5,199 bases of DNA from Candidatus Pacebacteria bacterium CG10_big_fil_rev_8_21_14_0_10_44_11. GTDB lineage: Bacteria > Patescibacteriota > Microgenomatia > UBA1400 > PJMF01. Shown one piece after another: positions 1-5,199 of the stretch. The notes under the pieces are model-generated. The model did no database searches, had not been told where the DNA came from, and worked only from the letters and a program-made list of their open reading frames with translations. Positions within the stretch are counted from its first letter, which is position 1, and each line of letters begins with the position of its first letter. The position numbers and the translations under genes were made by a program. Location: positions 1 to 5,199 of the forward strand of contig PFDH01000007.1 in assembly GCA_002772705.1 (NCBI GenBank). Direction: 5' to 3'.

Positions 1-359
1 TCTTTGAGTCATTTGGGCTAAGAATATTCCTCATTAATGACTTAGATGCCGCATTTAGGTTTTATCCGTCAGAACAAGCAGTAAAGATTAATACTTCACA
101 ATTAGTAAGTCAATTTTTGATTTCCCACCCTGATGTTGTTACTAAAATTGAGAGTGATTATGTTAATGGTGCCTTCACTTTAAAAGAAGGAGATCTGGAA
201 ATCTATCTGAGCTTGCACAATAAGGGCTTGGCTCATGTTATTGAGTTTTGCCATAATGGCTTGAAACCCTTTTTGGCAAATGGCTCAAATAGTAAGGTTT
301 GTGAATTAAAGACAATCATGGCCAAAATCGTAGAAGAGCCGGAAGCCTCAATCTGGTAG
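1..359 (+). CDS. Hypothetical protein, 3' part (5' end outside window)
   Basis: The reading frame is open from the first complete codon at position 3 to the TAG at 357-359, giving 118 visible residues with no stop. The true start therefore probably lies left of the window. A TTG at 117-119 could be taken as a start, but the frame upstream of it is just as protein-like (for example FLINDLDAAFRFYPSEQ), so I read it as an internal leucine. The visible part is a mixed, soluble-looking sequence with alternating hydrophobic and charged residues (GAFTLKEGDLEIYLSLHNKG), no membrane segment and no motif I recognise. It ends in EEPEASIW. The region looks A/T-richer than the genes from 764 onward. It is followed by 192 non-coding bases and then the histidine-phosphatase gene on the same strand. 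Function unknown. Coding status is fairly likely, because the frame is open for 357 bases in A/T-rich DNA. Confidence 0.6.
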   Translation, partial: FESFGLRIFLINDLDAAFRFYPSEQAVKINTSQLVSQFLISHPDVVTKIESDYVNGAFTLKEGDLEIYLSLHNKGLAHVIEFCHNGLKPFLANGSNSKVCELKTIMAKIVEEPEASIW

Positions 360-493
360 ATTGCCCTAAATTTTAAAGGTTAAAAACCTCCCTACTTCCT
401 TCGCTGTGTACTCTGGATAATCCAGCTCCGTAGTCCAGTCAGTTGTCCGAAATTGTACCCATGATTCGAGCCAGTTTTAATCCTCGATTGTTA

Positions 494-501
494 TGTATAA
501 T
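494..501 (+). promoter_or_regulatory. Possible -10 promoter element ahead of the histidine-phosphatase gene
   Basis: A perfect TATAAT hexamer sits at 496-501, directly preceded by TG at 494-495, about 50 bases upstream of the ATG at 552. No good -35 hexamer lies at the usual 16-18 base distance; the bases near 473-478 read AGTTTT. The position in an intergenic gap upstream of a same-strand gene fits a promoter, but one hexamer in A/T-rich DNA is weak evidence. Confidence 0.35.
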
Positions 502-551
502 ACTTCTATGCATAGCTTCTTTGTTTTTGCTACGGCTGGTAGAATTGAGAT

Positions 552-749
552 ATGACAAAGGATGACAAGAAAAAAGTTTATTTGATAAGACATGCAGAAA
601 AAGATTTAGAAGGAGTGCTTACTGAAGAAGGCAGAAAAGCTGCTGTAGCCTTGGGAGAAAAGTTACCACTCGAAGATGTAGCAGATGTTATTTGTTCTGA
701 TTCCCTTAGAGCTAAAGAAACAGCAACGCTGGCACTCATTAATACTTGA
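552..749 (+). CDS. Truncated histidine phosphatase (phosphoglycerate mutase-like / SixA-like), probable remnant
   Basis: The 65-residue product begins like a histidine-phosphatase superfamily member. A first beta strand runs into the LIRHAEKD motif, where R13 and H14 match the catalytic Arg-His of the RHG/RHA signature. Then come LTEEGRKAAVALGEKL (23-38) and VICSDSLRAKETA (46-58), where R53 fits the conserved 'S.L.RA.ETA' block. Family members usually have about 150-200 residues. This one stops at TGA 747-749, right after that block, so the later conserved acidic residue and the second catalytic histidine are missing. The start is fixed by an in-frame TGA at 546-548, two codons upstream of the ATG. 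The Shine-Dalgarno is weak (GAG at 547-549). The convergent antiporter gene ends only 14 bases beyond the stop, leaving no room for the missing half. It is probably a decayed or deletion-truncated gene. A functional small protein cannot be excluded but would lack the full catalytic pocket. Confidence 0.7.
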   Translation: MTKDDKKKVYLIRHAEKDLEGVLTEEGRKAAVALGEKLPLEDVADVICSDSLRAKETATLALINT

Positions 750-752
750 GTG
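733..752 (+). terminator. Small hairpin over the phosphatase stop codon, possible weak terminator
   Basis: A perfect 6-bp inverted repeat, CACTCA at 733-738 and TGAGTG at 747-752, encloses an 8-base loop and contains the phosphatase stop codon. Four T residues follow at 757-760. The right arm could instead pair with CACTTA at 761-766. It lies between two convergent genes, where terminators are expected. The stem is short and A/T-rich and the T-run is short and displaced, so the call is weak. On the minus strand no T-tract follows the hairpin. Confidence 0.25.
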
Positions 753-763
753 ACGATTTTCAC

Positions 764-2422
764 TTAATACCCCATCCCCAACCTCAATTTAGAAAATCCA
801 GCGTTAGACAACCCACTCCTACCAATATGCCTGACAATGCTCGCAGCTGCATGCTCATGGGGCAAGATCACGTAGCTAGCCCCGGCTGTATACAGCTCCT
901 CAGCCTCATCTCTAGTCTGGGCAAAAATTAAGACTGAACAAGTGGGTCTGACCTCTTTTAAGTGTTGGCACAACAAAATATTATCAGCTTGAGTGGGTAT
1001 GCTGGAAATAACCAACTTGGCGTGATCCAGTGGCAACTCTAGCAAAAACTCCTTGTTGCCGACGTCGCCATAAAAAAATCTAACTTTCTCTTTTTCATAT
1101 CGCTCTTGCATCGCTGGATTAAAATCAACAATTCCTAGTTCATAGCCGTACCGCTTGCCAAGTTTCAAAAAATGGTCACTGGTTCGGTCGCAGCCAAATA
1201 AAAAGATCTCAATATGTTCCTTTGACATTTTTGGATCACTGCCATTCTTTCGCAACTCCAGCAGACTCAACAACTTTTCTAACTTTGGGTACAGTTTCTC
1301 AGAGTAGAGAATCAGATAGGTTGAACCGGCAATGGTGACCAACCCAACCAAAGTAATAATTGTGACCACATCCGGAGACAAATGCCCCAGTTGTAAACCC
1401 AAACTGGCCAGAATTAGAGAGAACTCGCTAATCTGAGCAATTGAGAGTCCGGTCATAAAACTGGTTCGTTTGTGAAAACCCAGCAAGTTCATAATCACAA
1501 TCATAATCACCGGATTACCCACTAACACAAAAGATGACAACACCAAGACTGGTAAAAGCAAATGAGATAAAGAACTAAAGGTCATTGAGGAACCAAGCAC
1601 AACAAAAAAGAGAATGATAAAAAAGTCTCTGAGAGGCCGCAGTTTGGCGGCAATTTCTTCTGCATAGGTGGTCGTGCTCATCGCCACTCCCGCCACCAAC
1701 GCCCCGATTTCAATCGATAACCCCAGCCACTGGAACAGAGCCGCTAAGCCCAGTCCCCAAGCCAGAGAGAAGACAAATAGTAGCTCCTGACTCTTGCCGA
1801 TCAAAAAACTCAATTTGGGTAGCAGCCACTGGTAAGTAATAAACAAGACAACCATCAAGCCAAGCGTCTTCAAAACCAGCAAGCTAATGAGCGGAATCAG
1901 GTCATTATGACTTGGATTAGAAAATGCAGAGATCCCAATTAAAATCACTGAGGCAATCACGTCTTGTACCAGCAAAAACCCGATCGCAATTTTGCCGTAC
2001 AACGAATGAGTCCGTCCTTTGTCTGAAATCAGCTTCAAGACAACAATAGTGCTGCTAAAGGTCAGGGCAATGGCCACGTACCAAGCGGCCGTGGTAGTTA
2101 GCCCCAACGCCAAGGCAATCAGAAAGCCAACCACTGAGGTAAACAAAACCTGGCTAATGCCAGTAATCATTGACACCGCCCCAACTTCTTTGATCACTTT
2201 TGGACTCAGATGGAGGCCAACGATAAACAATAAGATGGCAATGCCAATTTTTGAAAACAGCTCGAGCGTGTCTTTGGCCTGAACAACGTTAAAACCGACC
2301 GGCCCCACAATCACACCGGCTAGAATATAGCCAACAATTAGTGGCTGTTTAAGCAGCTTCATCAGGCTAGACGCCACTGCAACAATCAGCAGCACCAGGG
2401 TTAGTTCAACAAATAGAGTCAT
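764..2422 (-). CDS. CPA2-family cation:proton antiporter with C-terminal TrkA-N-like domain (KefB/RosB-like)
   Basis: A 552-residue inner-membrane protein expected to exchange K+ or Na+ for H+ (CPA2, Na_H_Exchanger fold). Roughly 12-13 hydrophobic segments fill residues 3-376. Family motifs are clear: GYILAGVIVGP (31-41), FIVGLHLSPKVIKEVG (66-81), LTFSSTIVVLKLISDKG (120-136), GFLLVQDV (148-155) with the Gln153-Asp154 pair expected to bind cation/proton, EIGALVAGVAMST (238-250) and SIAQISEFSLILASLG (327-342). After a charged linker (377-403), residues 404-530 form a TrkA-N/RCK-N-like Rossmann domain with the strand-2 acidic residue in IVDFNP (431-436) and YGDVGNKEFL (451-460). Its glycine loop is degenerate (FGCDRTSDHF, 409-418). 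No TrkA-C domain follows. The start ATG lies one base after the phosphorylase TAA, so translation is probably coupled; the Shine-Dalgarno is weak. The cation and any ligand cannot be read from sequence, so I give no symbol. Confidence 0.95.
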   Translation of the reverse strand: MTLFVELTLVLLIVAVASSLMKLLKQPLIVGYILAGVIVGPVGFNVVQAKDTLELFSKIGIAILLFIVGLHLSPKVIKEVGAVSMITGISQVLFTSVVGFLIALALGLTTTAAWYVAIALTFSSTIVVLKLISDKGRTHSLYGKIAIGFLLVQDVIASVILIGISAFSNPSHNDLIPLISLLVLKTLGLMVVLFITYQWLLPKLSFLIGKSQELLFVFSLAWGLGLAALFQWLGLSIEIGALVAGVAMSTTTYAEEIAAKLRPLRDFFIILFFVVLGSSMTFSSLSHLLLPVLVLSSFVLVGNPVIMIVIMNLLGFHKRTSFMTGLSIAQISEFSLILASLGLQLGHLSPDVVTIITLVGLVTIAGSTYLILYSEKLYPKLEKLLSLLELRKNGSDPKMSKEHIEIFLFGCDRTSDHFLKLGKRYGYELGIVDFNPAMQERYEKEKVRFFYGDVGNKEFLLELPLDHAKLVISSIPTQADNILLCQHLKEVRPTCSVLIFAQTRDEAEELYTAGASYVILPHEHAAASIVRHIGRSGLSNAGFSKLRLGMGY

Positions 2423-2423
2423 G

Positions 2424-4082
2424 TTATTGGTAGAGTTTTTCTTGGTACTCTTTCAGCATTCTATCGGCTGAGAACTGTTGGGCAAGTTCAATTGACTTTT
2501 TCATCCGCTCTAACCATTTGGTGGGCAGACCATTTTGGCGATCGTAGTACATCGGGACTATCTCCGTTTCGAGTAAGTTAAAAAGGGCTAGAGAAATATC
2601 CTTAGGTGGCAAAATCCAACCAAGATCATCCCACTTCACTTCTGCCGCCCAGCCATCAGGTACAGTGCACTGCAAGACGCCATTGGCAATTGCTTTCATG
2701 CCTGAGGTGCCGCAGGCCTCTTTGCCTAGTTGGGGAGTGTTCAGCCACAGGTCAGAGCCTCTGACCAAGTTTTGAGTGACCGCGATATTGTAGTTGGGGA
2801 TAAAGAGGGCATTGCCGGACAGTTCGCGCTGCATGTAGCCAATAATATCTTTGAGTAACTTTTTGCCAATTGGATCACCTTGGTGAGCTTTGCCCGCAAT
2901 CAGTAATTGGGCCGGCCGGTCTTTGTCCTTTAGCAGCCGTCTCAGCCGCTCAACATCCTCAAAAACCACGTTCAGCTGCTTGTACCCAGCAATCCGGCGT
3001 GCCCAGGCAATCACAAACCGATTGGGGTCGTAGCCAAAGCCCGTTTGGGCTTGAACAAAGTGCAGTAAGTTTTCTTTTTCGCTAGCGTGCGCTTGCCACA
3101 GATTTGAAGGGGAGTCAACGGTAGTTTGGGTTAATAAGGGTGATTGCCAAGTTTTGAAGTGAACGCCGTTGGTGACGTTGGTCCAGTGATAGCGTGGCCA
3201 ATACTCCTCTGATAGTTTGGTATGCAGCTGACTGACGCCCGAAGCTTTTCTGGAAACGTTTAAAGCAAACCGGGTAATGGCAAAAATGGCTGGATCAACA
3301 TCAATACCAGCTTTGAGTAGTTCTTCAACAGTGATCCCCATTTTGTTGGCATAGTACTTTGAATACATTTTTAATAAATCCATTGGATACCCTTGATTAC
3401 CGGCGTCAACCAGGGTGTGATTGGTATAGACCGTCTTTTCGATGGCCAGCTCTCTGGCCGATTCGTAGGTTACCCGATGGGTATCCATCAGCTCTCTGAT
3501 CAGCTGCCAGTGTAGAAAAGCTGGCCGACCCTCATTAATGTGGTACAACGACGGATGAATGCCCAGTGCGGTCAGCAATTTGATTCCACCAATACCCAAC
3601 AACAACTGCTGTTTAAGTTGTGCTTCTTGGGTGCCAGAATATAAAATTTGAGTAATACTGCGCTCTGGCAACTGGTTTTGATCGGTTTCTGAATCAAGCA
3701 AGTATAAGACGACGCCGTTGTCAAAAGTTTTTTTCCAACATCGCAACCAAATATCGATTTCAGTCAGGTGGACTTTAATAAAGAGCGGCATGTCGTCTAC
3801 ATAGACATTATCCAAACCGGCGGATTTAGGGTCAAATAGCCAATCTTCATCATATTGGTCACCCTCAGCGGTGATTTTTTGGCGCATACTGTAACCACGA
3901 TAAAGTAAACCAACACCAATCATTGGAAAGCTGCTCTCAGCTGCTTGTTTGAGCGTGTCTCCAGCTAAAATTCCCAGGCCGCCAGCATAAATAGGCAAGT
4001 TGGGATCAAAACCAAACTCAGCACAAAAGTAAGCCACTGGATGTGTGCTAGAAATAGCAGCTGAGGAGTCTACAAAGTTCAT
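2424..4082 (-). CDS. glgP: Alpha-glucan (glycogen/starch) phosphorylase, compact GT35 form
   Basis: Cytoplasmic PLP enzyme that splits alpha-1,4-glucan with phosphate to give glucose-1-phosphate. Residue numbers below count from an ATG at 4196; the preferred start, M39 at 4082, gives 552 residues. Motifs in order: PVAYFCAEFGFDPNLPIYAG (53-72) with GGLGILAGDTLK after it, GVGLLYRGYSMRQ (94-106), YHINEGRPAF (218-227), YTNHTLVDAGNQGY (257-270), WTNVTNGVHFKTW (338-350), WARRIAGYKQ (398-407), LLIAGKAHQGDP (431-442), LWLNTPQLGKEACGTSGMK (483-501) and VPDGWAAEVKW (512-522). By alignment with rabbit phosphorylase, K501 is the PLP lysine, R401/K406 match the phosphate-site Arg569/Lys574, E493 matches Glu672 and H260 matches His377. 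It is far shorter than the 800-residue classical enzymes, as in the compact bacterial group. The frame reaches back to 4196, but those codons overlap the aldolase. It leads the two-gene unit with the antiporter. Confidence 0.94.
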   Translation of the reverse strand: MNFVDSSAAISSTHPVAYFCAEFGFDPNLPIYAGGLGILAGDTLKQAAESSFPMIGVGLLYRGYSMRQKITAEGDQYDEDWLFDPKSAGLDNVYVDDMPLFIKVHLTEIDIWLRCWKKTFDNGVVLYLLDSETDQNQLPERSITQILYSGTQEAQLKQQLLLGIGGIKLLTALGIHPSLYHINEGRPAFLHWQLIRELMDTHRVTYESARELAIEKTVYTNHTLVDAGNQGYPMDLLKMYSKYYANKMGITVEELLKAGIDVDPAIFAITRFALNVSRKASGVSQLHTKLSEEYWPRYHWTNVTNGVHFKTWQSPLLTQTTVDSPSNLWQAHASEKENLLHFVQAQTGFGYDPNRFVIAWARRIAGYKQLNVVFEDVERLRRLLKDKDRPAQLLIAGKAHQGDPIGKKLLKDIIGYMQRELSGNALFIPNYNIAVTQNLVRGSDLWLNTPQLGKEACGTSGMKAIANGVLQCTVPDGWAAEVKWDDLGWILPPKDISLALFNLLETEIVPMYYDRQNGLPTKWLERMKKSIELAQQFSADRMLKEYQEKLYQ

Positions 4083-4148
4083 ACCTAATGTACAAATTGG
4101 ATTAAATTTTGCTACAGTAATACTACTACAAACAAATGAACGATTGCT
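4083..4148. promoter_or_regulatory. Divergent intergenic region between glgP and fbaB, presumed to hold both promoters
   Basis: Sixty-six A/T-rich bases separate the preferred phosphorylase start from the aldolase start. With genes pointing away from each other, the promoters for both should lie here or inside the opposite 5' end. On + the best weak candidate is TTGGAT (4097-4102) followed 16 bases later by AATACT (4119-4124), each a poor consensus match. Short inverted repeats are present (AAATT 4094-4098 with AATTT 4105-4109; AGTA 4116-4119 with TACT 4121-4124), too small to call an operator. Neither gene has a convincing Shine-Dalgarno here. Confidence 0.5.
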
Positions 4149-5199
4149 ATGGAACATCATAAAATTGTTGAGCTGCTGGATCAAGAGGCTGAACATTTAC
4201 TTGGTCATACGTGTCAAAAAATTCCCTTTGACCAGATTTATCGCCCGCATCCTGGGCAGGTACTTGATGTTTTTGGTCAGTCTGATCGCTCGCAAGCGGT
4301 GATTGACAATCTACGGCGTCTGTCTGAGTCTGGGCGGTTGGCACAGACCGGCTACCTTTCTATTTTCCCGGTTGATCAAGGGGTGGAGCACTCAGCCGCC
4401 TATTCGTTTTATCAAAATCCGCTGTTTTTTGATCCAGAAAACGTGGTTAAACTGGCGCTTGAGGGCGGAGCCAACGGCGTTGCCTCTACCTTAGGAGTGT
4501 TGGGTTTAGTTTCAAAAAAGTATGCTGACAAAATTCCCTTTATAGTCAAACTGACTCACAATGAACTATTGACCTATCCTAATCAACACGACCAAGTGAT
4601 TTTTGGTTCGGTCAAACAAGCCGCTCAAATGGGTGCGGCTGGGATTGGCGCAACCATTTACTTTGGTTCACCGCAGTCATCACGGCAAATTATCCAGACC
4701 TCCCAGCTTTTTGCCGCGGCCCATCAGCAAGGGTTGTTCACTGTTCTTTGGTGTTATCCCAGAAATCAATCATTTAGTCGGGAAGATGCTGATTATAACC
4801 AGGCCGTCGATTTGACCGCTCAAGCTAACTACTTGGGCGTGACAATTGAAGCAGACATTATCAAGCAGAAGCTGCCAACTAGTGATCACGCCTTTTCGGC
4901 TGTTCAATTTAGTAAATTCAACCCAGAGATGTATGAGGCGCTGCTGACCGATCATCCAATTGATTTGGTCAGATATCAGGTTGCTCACTGTTATCTGGGT
5001 AAAATCGGTCTCATTAACTCTGGCGGTGAAGCTCAGGGTGAGAATGACTTACGTGAGGCAGTTAGAACGGCTGTGATTAACAAACGTGGTGGTGGTTCAG
5101 GTTTAATCATGGGTAGAAAGATTTTCAAGCGACCCTGGGCTGAAGGCATTAAGCTGATGCAGGCGGTGCAGGACGTCTATCTGGATCAAGAAATCAAGG
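4149..5199 (+). CDS. fbaB: Class I fructose-bisphosphate aldolase, FbaB/DhnA type (3' end outside window)
   Basis: Cytoplasmic Schiff-base aldolase that interconverts fructose-1,6-bisphosphate with glyceraldehyde-3-phosphate and dihydroxyacetone phosphate, in glycolysis or gluconeogenesis. The 350 visible residues follow E. coli FbaB (about 350 aa) from end to end. Landmarks: LLDQEAEHLLGHTCQKIP (9-26), GRLAQTGYLSIFPVDQGVEH (62-81, with Asp76 in the VDQGVEHS block), GANGVASTLGVLG (107-119), PFIVKLTHNE (130-139), GAAGIGATIYFGS (162-174), DLTAQANYLGVTIEADIIKQ (221-240), PIDLVRYQVAHCYLGKIGL (270-288), INSGGEAQGENDL (289-301) and AVRTAVINKRGGGSGLIMGR (304-323). Lys239 in ADIIKQK is the likely Schiff-base lysine by alignment to FbaB. 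The start is fixed by an in-frame TGA at 4137-4139 and by N-terminal alignment, although no Shine-Dalgarno is evident. No stop appears before the edge; after QDVYLDQEIK only a few residues should be missing. Divergent from glgP. Confidence 0.95.
   Translation, partial: MEHHKIVELLDQEAEHLLGHTCQKIPFDQIYRPHPGQVLDVFGQSDRSQAVIDNLRRLSESGRLAQTGYLSIFPVDQGVEHSAAYSFYQNPLFFDPENVVKLALEGGANGVASTLGVLGLVSKKYADKIPFIVKLTHNELLTYPNQHDQVIFGSVKQAAQMGAAGIGATIYFGSPQSSRQIIQTSQLFAAAHQQGLFTVLWCYPRNQSFSREDADYNQAVDLTAQANYLGVTIEADIIKQKLPTSDHAFSAVQFSKFNPEMYEALLTDHPIDLVRYQVAHCYLGKIGLINSGGEAQGENDLREAVRTAVINKRGGGSGLIMGRKIFKRPWAEGIKLMQAVQDVYLDQEIK

Noticed and set aside
370..440. Small inverted repeats (AGGTT/AACCT at 377-389; CTGGA/TCCAG at 413-425) as a terminator for the left gene
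   Set aside because: Stems are only 5 bp with 3-base loops and no T-tract follows, so a terminator call is not supported. No other feature is visible in this spacer.
455..480. TTCGAGCC resembling a tRNA T-loop
   Set aside because: The flanking bases do not form a 5-bp T stem, and no acceptor, D or anticodon arms can be built around it.
747..767. UGA recoding (as Gly or Trp, known in some candidate phyla) rescuing the short phosphatase
   Set aside because: Reading through TGA 747-749 adds only six more codons (five after the recoded one) before a TAA at 765-767, with no family similarity. The large genes use standard stops and contain no in-frame TGA.
720..770. Frameshift restoring the missing half of the histidine phosphatase
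   Set aside because: Sequence past about 750 is the antisense of the antiporter's conserved C-terminus, and no + frame there resembles the rest of a phosphatase.
2019..2282. Plus-strand open frame inside the antiporter gene
   Set aside because: It lies wholly antisense to strongly conserved CPA2 membrane segments and its product resembles no family; it is a shadow frame.
4147..4344. Minus-strand open frame opposite the aldolase N-terminus
   Set aside because: It is antisense to the conserved FbaB N-terminal region and its product is low-complexity and unlike a real protein.
4603..4988. Small open frames on both strands within the aldolase gene
   Set aside because: All overlap well-conserved aldolase codons in other frames and have no family signal.
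1..5199. CRISPR array, insertion sequence, integrase, toxin-antitoxin or defence system
   Set aside because: No regularly spaced repeats, terminal inverted repeats or transposase/nuclease motifs are present. Coding content is metabolic and transport genes plus two minor genes.

Overview
The window holds five genes from a bacterial genome that uses the standard genetic code. From left to right they are: the 3' end of an unrecognised gene on + (1-359); a very short histidine-phosphatase gene on + (552-749); a two-gene unit on - made of a compact alpha-glucan (glycogen/starch) phosphorylase (2424-4082) followed one base later by a CPA2-type cation:proton antiporter with a C-terminal TrkA-N-like domain (764-2422); and a class I fructose-bisphosphate aldolase of the FbaB/DhnA type on + (4149 to the right edge).

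The three large genes are confident family assignments, read directly from conserved motifs. The aldolase and the phosphorylase are divergent, with only about 66 bases between their best-supported starts. This places release of glucose-1-phosphate from storage glucan next to a central glycolytic/gluconeogenic step. The antiporter is translationally close-coupled to the phosphorylase, a less expected partner. No glycogen synthase, branching enzyme or other glycogen gene lies in the window.

The left 750 bases look different from the rest. They are visibly richer in A/T and hold one edge-truncated unknown gene, a 192-base spacer with a possible -10 element, and a histidine-phosphatase gene that stops after about 65 residues, directly against the convergent end of the antiporter. 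It keeps the N-terminal RHA motif but lacks the second half of the fold, so it looks like a remnant.

Source organism: moderate GC, weak or absent Shine-Dalgarno sequences at every visible start, a short phosphorylase and dense packing would fit a small-genome uncultured bacterium such as a member of the Patescibacteria/CPR. That is inference only; nothing here is diagnostic. I see no mobile element, CRISPR array, RNA gene or clear new defence-like system. The most useful points are the corrected starts, the edge-truncated aldolase, the decayed phosphatase and several active-site or nucleotide-site substitutions.
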